DNA from: Desulfuromonas sp. TF | Lineage (GTDB): Bacteria > Desulfobacterota > Desulfuromonadia > Desulfuromonadales > ATBO01 | Direction of reading: 5' to 3' | Assembly (NCBI RefSeq): GCF_000472285.1 | Contig: NZ_KI421413.1 | Span: 382,435 to 446,434 of the forward strand | DNA length: 64,000 nucleotides | Shown: in pieces, positions 32,076 to 41,424 of the stretch | Position numbering within the stretch: the first letter of the stretch is position 1 | Layout of the letters: every line of letters starts with the position of its first letter | Notes under the pieces: generated by a model | Seen by the model: only the letters and a program-made list of their open reading frames with translations | Told to the model about the DNA's origin: nothing | The model's database searches: none | Made by a program: the position numbers and the translations under genes

Positions 32076-33701
32076 ATGGCTACTCCGGAATTCACGTACC
32101 AGGACCCTTTTCCACTGGCAAAGGACACCACCAAGTACCGCAAGATCGACGGTTCCGAGAAATTCGTCAGCGTGGCGAATTTCGACGGAAAGGACGTCGT
32201 CAAGGTCGATCCCGAGGCCCTGACCGTGCTCGCCAATGCCGCCATGAAGGACGTCTCCTTCCTGTTGCGCCCCGAGCATAACGATCAGGTCGGCAAGATC
32301 CTGCGCGACCCCGAGGCATCGATGAACGACAAGGGCGTGGCCATGGCCTTTCTGCGCAACGCCGAGATCTCCGCCAACTTCGAGCTGCCGATCTGCCAGG
32401 ACACCGGCACCGCCACCATCCTCGGCAAGAAGGGGCAGCAGGTCTGGACAGGCTCCAGGGACGAGGAATTCCTCTCCAAAGGGGTCTACAAGACCTATAC
32501 CGAGGAAAACCTGCGCTACAGCCAGACCGTCGCGCTGGACATGTACAAGGAAAAGAACACCGGGACCAACCTGCCGGCTCAGATCGATCTCATGGCCACC
32601 GAGGGGGACGCCTACAAGTTCCTCTTCATCGCCAAGGGAGGCGGCTCGGCGAACAAGACCATGCTCTATCAGGAGACCAAGGCCCTTCTCACCCCTGAGA
32701 GGCTGGAAAAGTACCTGATCGAGAAGATGAAGTATCTCGGCACCGCCGCCTGCCCCCCGTATCACATCGCCTTTGTCATCGGCGGCACCAGCGCCGACGC
32801 CTGCATGAAGGCCGTCAAGCTCGCCACCGCCAAGGAGCTCGACGGGCTCCCCACCGAGGGGAACGAGCACGGCCGCGCCTTCCGCGACGTCGAGCTGGAA
32901 GGGAAGCTCCTCGAGGCGGCCCAGAAGCTCGGCATCGGCGCCCAGTTCGGCGGCAAGTACTTCGCCCACGACGTCCGCGTCATCCGCCTCCCCCGCCACG
33001 GCGCCTCCTGCCCCGTCGGTATGGCCGTCTCCTGCTCCGCCGACCGCAACATCAAGGCGAAGATCACCCGCGACGGACTCTTCGTCGAGGAGATGGACCG
33101 CAACCCCGGCCGCCTGATCCCCGAGCAGTACCGCGGCAAGCACAGCCACGGCACCAAGATCGATCTCAACCGCCCGATGAAGGAAGTGCTGGCCGACCTG
33201 ACCAGGCTCGAAGTCGGCGCTCCGCTGCTTCTCAACGGCACCATCGTCGTCGGCCGCGACATCGCCCACGCCAAGTTCAAGGAGATCCTCGACAGCGGCA
33301 AACCGCTCCCCGACTACCTCAAGAACCATCCCATCTACTACGCCGGTCCCGCCAAGACCCCGCCCGGCAAAGCGTCCGGCTCCTTCGGCCCCACCACCGC
33401 CGGCCGCATGGACAGCTACGTCGACCTTCTGCAGGAAAACGGCGGCTCGCTGGTGATGATCGCCAAAGGGAACCGCTCCCAGCAGGTGACCGACGCCTGC
33501 AAGAAGCACGGCGGCTTCTATCTCGGCTCCATCGGCGGCCCGGCCGCGGTGCTGGCCGAGGAGAACATCAAGAAGGTCGAGTGCATCGACTTCCCCGAAC
33601 TGGGGATGGAAGCGGTCTGGAAGATCGAGGTGGAGGACTTTCCGGCGTTCATCCTGGTGGATGACAAGGGGAACGATTTCTTCAAGAAGCTTGGGCTTTA
33701 A
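32076..33701 (+). CDS. fum: Fumarate hydratase, class I (iron-sulfur)
   Basis: 541 aa from the ATG at 32076, with AAGGAG upstream. It matches the one-chain FumA/FumB type: [18 protein letters not shown] with the first cluster Cys (~106), the segments [18 protein letters not shown] and [20 protein letters not shown] with the second Cys, and a C-terminal domain ([31 protein letters not shown]). It interconverts fumarate and malate with a [4Fe-4S] cluster. The strong promoter and terminator indicate a monocistronic, well-expressed gene. Confidence 0.95.
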   Translation: MATPEFTYQDPFPLAKDTTKYRKIDGSEKFVSVANFDGKDVVKVDPEALTVLANAAMKDVSFLLRPEHNDQVGKILRDPEASMNDKGVAMAFLRNAEISANFELPICQDTGTATILGKKGQQVWTGSRDEEFLSKGVYKTYTEENLRYSQTVALDMYKEKNTGTNLPAQIDLMATEGDAYKFLFIAKGGGSANKTMLYQETKALLTPERLEKYLIEKMKYLGTAACPPYHIAFVIGGTSADACMKAVKLATAKELDGLPTEGNEHGRAFRDVELEGKLLEAAQKLGIGAQFGGKYFAHDVRVIRLPRHGASCPVGMAVSCSADRNIKAKITRDGLFVEEMDRNPGRLIPEQYRGKHSHGTKIDLNRPMKEVLADLTRLEVGAPLLLNGTIVVGRDIAHAKFKEILDSGKPLPDYLKNHPIYYAGPAKTPPGKASGSFGPTTAGRMDSYVDLLQENGGSLVMIAKGNRSQQVTDACKKHGGFYLGSIGGPAAVLAEENIKKVECIDFPELGMEAVWKIEVEDFPAFILVDDKGNDFFKKLGL

Positions 33702-33720
33702 ACAGATCGGATGATAGATG

Positions 33721-33752
33721 AAGCCCCCGGTTGCGGATGCGGCCGGGGGCTT
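33721..33752 (+). terminator. Intrinsic terminator of the fumarase gene
   Basis: A 10-bp perfect stem (aagcccccgg / ccgggggctt, 12-nt loop) 19 bp past the stop. Confidence 0.85.
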
Positions 33753-33775
33753 TGCTTTAAGGAGGGGGTTTGTTT

Positions 33776-34044
33776 ATGCCGACAATCAGTGTATTCTACG
33801 GAATCATTATCTATCTCTACTTCTTCGACAACCAGAAACATCGAATCCCCATTTCCACGCCCGCTATCAGGGGCAACAAGCTGCGGTTTCAATCCTTGAC
33901 GGAGAGGTGTTAGAAGGGGAACTCCCTTCGGCAAAGATGAAACTGGTGCAAGCCTGGCAGGAAATCCATCGGGAAGACCTTATGGCGGATTGGGAATTGG
34001 CGGTCAACGGACAGACGCCGTTTCCGATCGAGCCGTTATGTTAG
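33776..34044 (+). pseudogene. DUF4160 gene with a -1 frameshift
   Basis: From the ATG at 33776 the frame reads MPTISVFYGIIIYLYFFDNQ then KHRIP, the DUF4160 N-terminus, and then leaves the family pattern. The +1-shifted frame continues HFHARYQGQQAAVSILDGEV and on through ADWELAVNGQTPFPIEPLC to the TAG at 34042, the DUF4160 C-terminus. One missing C in the run at 33847-33850 explains the shift. Either the gene is broken or a homopolymer sequencing error occurred. A DUF2442 gene follows 8 bp later; these two families are often adjacent and have been suspected of forming a toxin-antitoxin-like pair. Confidence 0.85.
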
Positions 34045-34052
34045 GAGGAAGC

Positions 34053-34331
34053 ATGGAATCGGTTGTCCGTGTGGTGCCACGAGAAAACTACCAGTTGGAA
34101 ATCGAATTCCGTACGGGTGAGGTGCGACTCTTCGACGTGCGTCCATATCTGGACAAGGGTGTTTTCAGCCAACTGAAGGATCAAGCACTTTTCGCTCGGG
34201 CATTTGTTGCATTCGACACGGTCTGCTGGCCAAACAATCTCGACATTGCGCCGGAAACTCTTTATGTAAAATCGGTGCCAATTTCAAGTGAGGTGCATGA
34301 AAAACCAGAAGAATATGGGGAGTGTCCCTAA
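34053..34331 (+). CDS. DUF2442 family protein
   Basis: 92 aa from the ATG at 34053, with AGGAGG 4-5 nt upstream, located within the end of the DUF4160 region. The protein has the family's beta-rich N-terminus (VVPRENYQLEIEFRTGEVRLFDVRPYL) and the DxVCWPNNLDIAPETLY core, where the tryptophan and asparagine/aspartate are typical of DUF2442. It is usually encoded beside DUF4160. Function is unknown. Confidence 0.85.
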   Translation: MESVVRVVPRENYQLEIEFRTGEVRLFDVRPYLDKGVFSQLKDQALFARAFVAFDTVCWPNNLDIAPETLYVKSVPISSEVHEKPEEYGECP

Positions 34332-34870
34332 TTTATTATTCCGCCATCAGGGTCCGCAGGGGACTTTTACCCCTAAGTCATCCAGTCGCTACCACAACGA
34401 CTGGAACAGCGCCAGGCATGGCGCTACGCTCACCGCGTCCACCACATTACAAAAGAAATCTAACCTTCCACCCCCTCAAAGCCTGCATCTTTCCTCCATC
34501 AAGCCCTCCATACTGAAAAATCTTTCATCGGACATCAGCGTGGCCTGATGAGTCCGGCGGAAAACCGCAGAGGATTGCCCGGCGCAGACCGGGGTGCATT
34601 ACACCGCAGGGCATCAGCTCGGTGGTGGCGCGGCTGCGGCGCTGGTCACCCATCTGCTTCATCCCAGCCCCGCCGTGCACCAGCAGAACCGGCGGCCCGC
34701 TCTTTTCTCCACGTCGAGAACGCACCGCCACCTCCGAGAAGAAGGATTACTGCCTCAGCATATCGGCAACCTTGGTCAAAAATTATTTGATTGTCATTGA
34801 ATTTTTCATCGCCAAACGGAAGCTAACCAGTAGTGCTAAAATAGGATCAGGAGGAGAAAGGAAGGACGAG
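34332..34870. other. Gap without a convincing gene; two adjacent hairpins
   Basis: No supported gene. Two neighbouring perfect inverted repeats occur: ccagtcg / cgactgg (34382-34404) and agcgcca / tggcgct (34408-34425). A minus-strand segment near 34660-34700 reads PPVLLVHGGAGMKQMG, like the start of an isoaspartyl peptidase, then degenerates; it may be a decayed gene end. Confidence 0.5.
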
Positions 34871-35302
34871 ATGAGGAAGCAGGAAGTCTATCAGGAAATC
34901 GAGCAGACGTTCGGGCTGGTGCCAAGCATGTTCAAGGAAGTGCCGGAGCCGATGCTCGAACACGAATGGAAGCTGTTCAGGCAGATCCAGCTGGATAAAG
35001 GACCAATCCCTCAAAAGTACCGCGAGCTGATCGGCCTGGCGATCTCCGGCGTGACGAAGTGCCGTTACTGCACCTTCTATCACACCGAGGTGGCCCGTCT
35101 CTTCGGCGCAACGGACGAGGAAATCGAGGCGGCCGCCCATTATGCCAAGTCGAGCGCCGGGTGGAGCGCCTACATCAACGGTCTGCAGGTCGACTATGAA
35201 ACCTTCTGCAGCGAGGTGAAGCAGGCATGTGAGCATGTCCGCAGCAGCCAGAGGAGGGCCGGAAAGCAGGCAAGTGCTGAGACCCGCACGGGCCTTCACT
35301 GA
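34871..35302 (+). CDS. AhpD-like carboxymuconolactone decarboxylase family protein
   Basis: 143 aa from the ATG at 34871, with AAGGA upstream. The AhpD/CMD core is seen in KYRELIGLAISGVTKCRYCT, with the CxxC-x3-H motif CRYCTFYH (~56-63), and then TDEEIEAAAHYA. Members with this motif act as alkylhydroperoxidase-like redox proteins. The C-terminal ~25 residues are charged and probably disordered. No peroxiredoxin or sigma factor is adjacent. It converges with MscS and has a terminator. Confidence 0.88.
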   Translation: MRKQEVYQEIEQTFGLVPSMFKEVPEPMLEHEWKLFRQIQLDKGPIPQKYRELIGLAISGVTKCRYCTFYHTEVARLFGATDEEIEAAAHYAKSSAGWSAYINGLQVDYETFCSEVKQACEHVRSSQRRAGKQASAETRTGLH

Positions 35303-35328
35303 GACTCTTTCAGGGAGTGGAGGAAATG

Positions 35329-35356
35329 AAAAGGGCGGCCGGATGGCTGCCCTTTT
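35329..35356 (+). terminator. Intrinsic terminator after the AhpD-like gene
   Basis: aaaagggc / gcccttt t (8 bp) extended inward by gcc / ggc with an unpaired base on each side, followed by a T-run. Confidence 0.8.
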
Positions 35357-35420
35357 AGCTGGGAGATTGGTGAAGGCCGCGCACCGCGGTTGAAAGGCTC
35401 GCCTGCTGGCTTTATTCGTT

Positions 35421-36275
35421 TCAACCTTTTGCGGGCGATATCAGATGCACATCCCTTTGCGGAAATGGAATACTGATTCCGGCATCGGCCAGGGCTTTGT
35501 GAATACCCAGGTTCACTTGGTACAGAAGGGTGTAATACTGCTTGGTGGGGACCCAGTAGCGCAGCCCGATGTTGATGGCCGAATCGGCAAAAGCTTCAAT
35601 CCCCACCTGGGGCGCCGGATCCTTGCAAATCTCCGCATATCCCTCCAGAACCCCCCGCAGGACCGAAATCGCACGTTCCGGATCGTCCTGGTAGGAAATG
35701 CCGACGCATGTTTCGATCACTTTGTTTTCAAAAGAATTCCGGAGAATTTCTCCTACGATGTGCTTATTGGGGATGGTCAGCACTTCGCCATCCTCGGTGG
35801 TCAGAATCGTGGCCGCCAGTCGTATTTCCTCGACGACACCGCTGACCTCCTGGACGGTGATGGTATTGCCCACGACAAAGGGTCGCGTGAGTATCAGCGT
35901 AAGTCCGGCCCCGTAATTTGACAGAGGTCCCTGAATCGCAAAACTGGCGCCAAACACCAGGGCGCCTAACGCGGCTATGAACGGAGCGATCGAGATACCA
36001 AACTTTCCGATGACCACGATAACGACGAACACCATGATAATCAGCTTGGTGCTGCTGGCGAAAAACCTGGACAGGGTTATGTCGATGCTGCGTTTTTCAC
36101 AGAGACGCAAGACCAATCGAGCGAGCCAACCGGACAGCCTCACTCCGATGACCAGGATAATCAGCGCCCCGATGATCTGAAAGCTGTAATTGATGACAAA
36201 CTCCGTCACTACGTCAATGATCTTCTGCAGGGTTTCTATTTCCTGGCCAAACAGATTCCCATCCTCAGGGTTCAT
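35421..36275 (-). CDS. mscS: Small-conductance mechanosensitive channel MscS
   Basis: 284 aa from the ATG at 36275, with GGAGG upstream. Three transmembrane helices are apparent: ~25-45 (FQIIGALIILVIGVRLSGWL), ~65-85 (TKLIIMVFVVIVVIGKFG), and the pore-lining third helix with the small-residue pattern FIAALGALVFGASFAIQGPLSN. The beta-domain follows (RPFVVGNTITVQEVSGVVEEI) and the C-terminal cage domain. Length equals E. coli MscS. It releases solutes on hypo-osmotic shock. Confidence 0.93.
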   Translation of the reverse strand: MNPEDGNLFGQEIETLQKIIDVVTEFVINYSFQIIGALIILVIGVRLSGWLARLVLRLCEKRSIDITLSRFFASSTKLIIMVFVVIVVIGKFGISIAPFIAALGALVFGASFAIQGPLSNYGAGLTLILTRPFVVGNTITVQEVSGVVEEIRLAATILTTEDGEVLTIPNKHIVGEILRNSFENKVIETCVGISYQDDPERAISVLRGVLEGYAEICKDPAPQVGIEAFADSAINIGLRYWVPTKQYYTLLYQVNLGIHKALADAGISIPFPQRDVHLISPAKG

Positions 36276-36537
36276 GTATAACCTCCATTGCAGAAAACAA
36301 CGCTTCCGTTCGCAGATTTTTATACCACCCCGCCCGGCGCAATACAAAACAATTACAGCCGCAGCCGTCTCTGCTGTACATTTTGCGGCAGCAGGGCTCG
36401 TAATTTAACGGAGGAATTACTCACCCCGGCCCGGGCAGAGCCCGGACAGCACCTTTGAAAGGATTTTCCGACCGGCATCCATCCTGCATCCTTCTCGAAG
36501 ATTCACGTCCAACCACTCTCTTCGACAGGGTCGTGCC

Positions 36538-37488
36538 ATGAGCGAAGTCGCTCCCCATCCCACCACTGCAAGCTCAGCCGCACCCCGCATCCTCGCCATC
36601 GCCGGCGGCAAGGGCGGCGTGGGCAAGTCGGTGATCGTTGCGAACCTGGCCCTCGCCCTGGCCCGCCGCGGCCGTCGCTGCACACTGATCGACCTCGATC
36701 TGGGCGGCGCCAACCTGCACACCCTGCTCGGAATGAACAACCCCGAACGCAGCCTGTCAGACTTGTTCCGGCGCAAAGTGGCCACCCTTCCGGAGGTGGT
36801 GGTCGACACCCCGTTCCCCAACCTCGGGTTGATCAGCGGCTCGCGGGCGCTGCTGGAGATGGCGAACCCCAAGCACGCCCTGAAACTGAAGGTGCTGCGC
36901 CAGATGTTCAGGCTCGAGGTCGATTATGTCCTGCTCGATCTCGGCGCCGGCTCCCACTTCAACGTTCTCGATTTTTTCCTGGCCGCCCATGAGCCCCTGC
37001 TGGTCGTGGCGCCGACCCCGCTTTCGGTGGAGAACGCCTATCATTTTCTCAAGGCGGTCTACCTCCGGAAGTTCAGGCAGGCGCTGCGGCAATTCTCCCG
37101 CAGCGAACGGATGGAGGCTGAATTGCGCGCCCGGGTTGCGCGAGGGCTCCGTTCGCCGCGGCATCTTATGGAGATCCTGGAGGAGATCGCGCCCGAGGCC
37201 CGTCAGGGGGTGACGGAGCGGATGCGGACCCTGAAGCCCGGGCTGGTGCTGAACCAGGTGAAGGAACGGGGGGAGTTGGAGGTCGGCCCCAAGATGAGTA
37301 CCGTATGCCGCCACTATTTTGACCTCGACCTGGCCTACCGGGGAGCGATCCTCAATGACGACCTGGTCTACCGTGCGATGCAGAACAGGCAGCCCGTCTG
37401 CAATCTTTACCCGGAGAGCCCCTTCGCCTTGAGCATCAACGGAATAGCGGAGCAACTGCTCGATCGAAAGGAGGTGGAATATGTCTGA
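36538..37488 (+). CDS. MinD/ParA-like P-loop ATPase
   Basis: 316 aa. The deviant Walker A is GGKGGVGKSVIVANLA (~23-38), then DLDLGGANLHTLLG (switch I region) and YVLLDLGAGSH (Walker B). This is the MinD/ParA/FlhG-like group; the central insert with FSRSERMEAELRARVARGL is unlike MinD. No MinC/MinE, ParB or flagellar gene is adjacent, and no membrane-targeting helix is obvious at the C-terminus. The next gene overlaps it by 8 bp, so they are translationally coupled and may work as a pair in cell polarity or positioning; that is inference. Confidence 0.85.
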   Translation: MSEVAPHPTTASSAAPRILAIAGGKGGVGKSVIVANLALALARRGRRCTLIDLDLGGANLHTLLGMNNPERSLSDLFRRKVATLPEVVVDTPFPNLGLISGSRALLEMANPKHALKLKVLRQMFRLEVDYVLLDLGAGSHFNVLDFFLAAHEPLLVVAPTPLSVENAYHFLKAVYLRKFRQALRQFSRSERMEAELRARVARGLRSPRHLMEILEEIAPEARQGVTERMRTLKPGLVLNQVKERGELEVGPKMSTVCRHYFDLDLAYRGAILNDDLVYRAMQNRQPVCNLYPESPFALSINGIAEQLLDRKEVEYV

Positions 37489-38011
37489 CGGCGGGTTGAT
37501 GGACGCTTATCACTGCCTGGGGTTGAAGCCGACCTCGGACCTATCGACGGTGGAAAAGGCCTATCGCCATATGAAGGCGCTCTACAGCGAAGAGACCCTG
37601 GCCACCTACGAGCTCTTTGAGGAGGACGAGCGCACCCGCCTGCTCGAAGAGGTGGAAAACGCCTTCAACCGGCTCAGCGCCGCCGCCGGGGAACTGCTTC
37701 GACTGCCGCAGGCCCCCCGCATCGTCTCCGAACCAATGCTGCCGCTGGACGATTCCACTCCTCCGGCGGCCTATCTGCGCCTGGCCCGAGAAAACCGTGG
37801 GATGACCCTGAAGGAGATCGCTCAACAGACCAAGATCGGCACCCGGTACCTGGCCATGATCGAGGAAGAAAGCTATGAATTGTTGCCTGCGCCGGTCTAT
37901 CTGCGCGGCTTCGTCTTCGACTACGCCCGTACCGTGGGCGTACCCGCTCCCGAGGAGGTGGCCAGGCGCTATCTCGATCGTTGCCGGGAGACGCTCGCTG
38001 AGCAGGACTAA
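37481..38011 (+). CDS. J-domain-like / RodZ-type helix-turn-helix protein
   Basis: 176 aa, AAGGAGG before an ATG that overlaps the ATPase stop. Residues ~7-70 resemble a degenerate J domain (DAYHCLGLKPTSDLSTVEKA) in which the HPD motif is absent. Residues ~100-165 are a helix-turn-helix of the RodZ/HTH_25 type (LRLARENRGMTLKEIAQQTK, then IGTRYLAMIEEESYELLPAP and VYLRGFVFDYAR). No membrane helix follows, unlike RodZ. The coupled upstream MinD-like ATPase makes this an ATPase-adaptor pair of unknown function. Its stop overlaps the convergent PHP gene by 2 bp. Confidence 0.75.
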   Translation: MSDGGLMDAYHCLGLKPTSDLSTVEKAYRHMKALYSEETLATYELFEEDERTRLLEEVENAFNRLSAAAGELLRLPQAPRIVSEPMLPLDDSTPPAAYLRLARENRGMTLKEIAQQTKIGTRYLAMIEEESYELLPAPVYLRGFVFDYARTVGVPAPEEVARRYLDRCRETLAEQD

Positions 38012-38877
38012 ATGGACCCTCCCCTCCTCGCCAGCGCCTGCCGGATCTCCTCGACGCAGCTATAGGGGATCTTCAGGTTCCCCCTCGACCCGCCGATGAC
38101 GATCTGCCCCCCCTCGTCCCCGTGGTAGTCGGAGCCGCCGGTGACGATAAGGCCGCGGCGGCGGGCCTGGGTGATGTACCAGTCGATGTCGTTGTTGTCG
38201 GCGCCGTTGTTGTACGCCTCCACGCCGTCGAGGCCCAGGGGGACGAAGGCGTCCAGAAGAGATTCGAAGACCTTGCGGTCGGAAGTGATGAAGGGAGGAT
38301 GCGCCAGGACCGCCACGCCGCCGGCGCGATGAACCATGGCGATGGCCTCGTCGATGGGGAAGAAGCGTTTCTGGAGGTTGCAGGGGACCAGGTAGTTGCG
38401 GAAGGCCTCGTCCTTGTCGGACGCGTGTCCCTTTTCGATCAGGGCCTGGGCGATGTGCGGCCGCCCCACCGTTCCGCCCGCCCTGGCCAGAACCTCGGCG
38501 AAGTCGATGGGCTCCCGCCCTTCCTGCTCCAGCTTCTCGTTCACCCTGGCGACGATATGCTCGTTGCGGTTCTCGCGAAAATCCCGGAACTCCCTGAACG
38601 CTTTCTCCATCTCGCGGTCATGGTGGTCGAAGCCGTAGCCGAGCAGGTGGATGTCCTCGTACTCTCCCCACAGGACGGAGAGTTCTACCGCCGACAGGAC
38701 CTCGACTCCCAGCTCCCTCCCCGCGGCCATCGCCTCGTCGATGCCGTCGAGGTTGTCGTGGTCGGCAAGAGCAACGGCGGAAAGCCCCGCCCGCGCAGCC
38801 ATGCGCACCACTTCGGCCGGAGCGTGGGTCCCATCGGAGCAGGTGCTGTGCAGATGTAAATCGACGTATTTATTCAT
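38008..38877 (-). CDS. PHP-domain phosphoesterase (YciV/RNase AM-like)
   Basis: 289 aa. PHP metal ligands: DLHLHSTCSDG (~6-16), ADHDN (~39), the Glu in SAVELSV, the His in GRPHIAQALIEKG, AHPP, and SGGSDYHG-like TGGSDYHGDEG near the C-terminus. This is the YciV family, 3',5'-nucleotide bisphosphate phosphatase / 5'-3' exoribonuclease RNase AM. It lies 15 bp downstream of tex and is probably co-transcribed with it; both act in RNA-related processes. Confidence 0.88.
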   Translation of the reverse strand: MNKYVDLHLHSTCSDGTHAPAEVVRMAARAGLSAVALADHDNLDGIDEAMAAGRELGVEVLSAVELSVLWGEYEDIHLLGYGFDHHDREMEKAFREFRDFRENRNEHIVARVNEKLEQEGREPIDFAEVLARAGGTVGRPHIAQALIEKGHASDKDEAFRNYLVPCNLQKRFFPIDEAIAMVHRAGGVAVLAHPPFITSDRKVFESLLDAFVPLGLDGVEAYNNGADNNDIDWYITQARRRGLIVTGGSDYHGDEGGQIVIGGSRGNLKIPYSCVEEIRQALARRGGSI

Positions 38878-38892
38878 AAATCATCTTTCTCT

Positions 38893-41157
38893 TTATTTTT
38901 TCACCCGAAACCCCGCCCGCTCCCACGCTCCGGCATCCCCTGCCGGGCGCTGTGGGGTTTTTTCCCGGGGGGGCTTTTTCGTCCCCGCATTGGGATCGGC
39001 CTCCTTGATGGAGAGGGCGATGCGTTTGCGGGGCAGGTCGACCGAGAGGATCTTGACCTTGACGGTCTGTCCGGCCTGGACGACCTCGTTGGGGTCCTTG
39101 ACGAAGCGGTCGGCCAGGTGGCTGATGTGGACCAGGCCGTCCTGATGGACGCCGATGTCGACGAAGGCGCCGAAGGCGGTGACGTTGGTCACCTTTCCCG
39201 GAAGGATCATCCCCTCCTGCAGATCGCTCATCTCCTGCACGTCCTCGCGGAAGGCGAAAGCCTCGAAGCGATCACGGGGGTCGCGGCCGGGCTTCTTCAG
39301 TTCCTCCATGATATCACGAAGGGTGGGCATGCCGACACGTTCGTCGACATAGCGTTTGAGGTCGAGACGCGCCGCCAGGGCCGGATCGCTCGCCAGCTGA
39401 GTCACGGCGACCCCGAGGTCCTTCGCCATCGTTTCGACCAGGGGATAATTCTCCGGATGGACGGCGGTGCTGTCGAGGGGGTTATCGCCGCCGCGGATGC
39501 GCAGGAAGCCCGCCGCCTGCTCGAAGGCCTTCGCCCCGAAGCGGGGGACCTTGAGCAGCCCCTTGCGCCCGGTGAAGGAGCCGTGCTCGTCTCGGTGACG
39601 GACGATGGACCGGGCCAGGGAGTCGCCGATCCCCGAAACGTAGGCGAGCAGGGCCCAGGAGGCGGTGTTGAGATCGACGCCGACGAAGTTGACGCACGAC
39701 TCAACGGTGGCGTCGAGGGCCTTCTTGAGGGCGCTCTGGCTGACGTCGTGCTGATACTGACCGACCCCGATGCTCTTGGGATCGATCTTGACCAGCTCGG
39801 CCAAGGGATCCTGAAGGCGGCGGGCGATGGAGATGGCGCCGCGCACGGTCAGGTCGAGATCGGGAAACTCGTCGCGGGCGATCTCCGAGGCCGAATAGAC
39901 GCTCGCTCCGGCCTCGTTGACCATCACCACCGGCAGGGAAAGTCCGGCTTCGCGCAAGGTATCGCGAGCGAACTGCTCCATCTCCCGGCCGGCGGTGCCG
40001 TTGCCGATAGCGACCATCTCCAGGCCCAGCGACCGGACCAGACGCAGCAGCTCCTGTTTCGCCGGGGCGACTTTGGACGCGCCGGTGTGGGGATAGATGG
40101 TGGCGTGTTCGAGGAACTTGCCGGTTTCGTCCACCGCCGCCAGCTTGGAGCCTGTGCGCAGGCCGGGATCGATCCCCAGCACCCTTCTGTTCCCCGCCGG
40201 CGGCGCCAGAAGAAGGTTCTTGAGGTTCTCGGCGAAGACGGCGATGGCCGCCTCGTCGGCCCGCTGCTTGGCCTCCAGGCGCAGCTCCACCTCGATGGAG
40301 GGGGCGATCAGGCGGCGGTAGGCATCCTCCGCCACCCCCTCCAGCAGGGAGCGGAAGATGCTCTCGCCGCGGATCAGGCGCCCCTTGAGCCCGAGGAGAA
40401 TCTCCTCCACCGGCGCCTCGATGGCCAACCGCAGGACATCCTCCTTCTCGCCGCGGCGCATGGCCAGCATGCGGTGGGAGGGAATGTCGCGCAGCGGTTC
40501 GCTGAAGTCGTAGTACATCTCGAACTTGCTGACGCTTCCTTCCTTGTCGGGGGCGACCTTCGAGACGAAGAGCCCTTTCTCGCCGGTCAGCCGGCGCACC
40601 GCGGCCCGGGCGTCGGCGTCCTCGCTCAGCCGCTCGGCCAGGATGTACCCGGCCCCTTCCAGAGCGGCGGCCGCGTCGGGCACGTCCTTCTCCGCATCGA
40701 CGAAGGGAGCGGCGGCCCCTTCGGGGGTTCCGGCCCTCAGCTCCTGGGATGCGACGAGGTCGGCCAGCGGCTCCAGCCCACGTTCCCTGGCGATGGTCGC
40801 CTTGGTCCTCCGCTTCGGCTTGTAGGGGAGATAGAGATCCTCCAGCTCGGTTTTCTGCCGGGTCGTCTCGATGCGGGCGCGCAGCTCGGCGGTGAGCTTC
40901 CCCTGCTCTTCGATCGACTTGAGGACGGTGACCTTGCGCTCCTCCAGTTCGGTGAAATAGGCCAGGCGCTCCTCGATAAGGCGCACCTGGACCTCGTCGA
41001 GCTCGCCGGTGCGCTCCTTGCGGTATCGGGCGATGAAGGGAACGGTCGCCCCCTCGTTGAACAGGTCTACGGTATTTTCGACTCCGGCGGGGGGCAGGCC
41101 GGTCTCTTCAACAAGGCAGGCCAGAATCCGGGCCGTTTGCTGATGGGTAAGCGTCAT
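38893..41157 (-). CDS. tex: Tex family S1 RNA-binding protein
   Basis: 754 aa. The Tex architecture is complete: N-terminal helical domain (NEGATVPFIARYRKERTGEL in variant form FNEGATVPFIARYRKERTG), YqgF-like RNase H fold (LGIDPGLRTGSKLAAVDETG), helix-hairpin-helix region (LNTASWALLAYVSGIGDSLA), and a C-terminal S1 domain (GMILPGKVTNVTAFGAFVDI). Tex binds nucleic acids and affects transcription and gene expression broadly. The last ~30 residues are Lys/Pro rich. First gene of the tex-PHP pair. Confidence 0.95.
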   Translation of the reverse strand: MTLTHQQTARILACLVEETGLPPAGVENTVDLFNEGATVPFIARYRKERTGELDEVQVRLIEERLAYFTELEERKVTVLKSIEEQGKLTAELRARIETTRQKTELEDLYLPYKPKRRTKATIARERGLEPLADLVASQELRAGTPEGAAAPFVDAEKDVPDAAAALEGAGYILAERLSEDADARAAVRRLTGEKGLFVSKVAPDKEGSVSKFEMYYDFSEPLRDIPSHRMLAMRRGEKEDVLRLAIEAPVEEILLGLKGRLIRGESIFRSLLEGVAEDAYRRLIAPSIEVELRLEAKQRADEAAIAVFAENLKNLLLAPPAGNRRVLGIDPGLRTGSKLAAVDETGKFLEHATIYPHTGASKVAPAKQELLRLVRSLGLEMVAIGNGTAGREMEQFARDTLREAGLSLPVVMVNEAGASVYSASEIARDEFPDLDLTVRGAISIARRLQDPLAELVKIDPKSIGVGQYQHDVSQSALKKALDATVESCVNFVGVDLNTASWALLAYVSGIGDSLARSIVRHRDEHGSFTGRKGLLKVPRFGAKAFEQAAGFLRIRGGDNPLDSTAVHPENYPLVETMAKDLGVAVTQLASDPALAARLDLKRYVDERVGMPTLRDIMEELKKPGRDPRDRFEAFAFREDVQEMSDLQEGMILPGKVTNVTAFGAFVDIGVHQDGLVHISHLADRFVKDPNEVVQAGQTVKVKILSVDLPRKRIALSIKEADPNAGTKKPPREKTPQRPAGDAGAWERAGFRVKK

Positions 41158-41424
41158 CCGATATTCCTCTTTGGCTTAAATTCTAAAAGGGATCGGATTC
41201 TAGCATGGGGGGAAGGTAAAAAAAAGATCCTTCGGGAGAGAAGACAAAAACTATTTACCCGAAAACTCCGGATGGACACTGATTGGTTTTCGGATTGGAA
41301 ACGAGGAGTTTTTCGTCGTGGCAAGGAAATCAAGGGATTGCGCGGACGCGTACATGGTACGCCGCACAAGCAATCACGCAGATTGACGCCGCCACGGCGG
41401 AAAAGAACCGTTTCCGAACGAAAA

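Noticed and set aside
34525-34731. Minus-strand frame with PPVLLVHGGAGMKQ, like an isoaspartyl peptidase start
   Set aside because: Similarity stops after about 15 residues and no catalytic threonine region follows; at best a decayed fragment.
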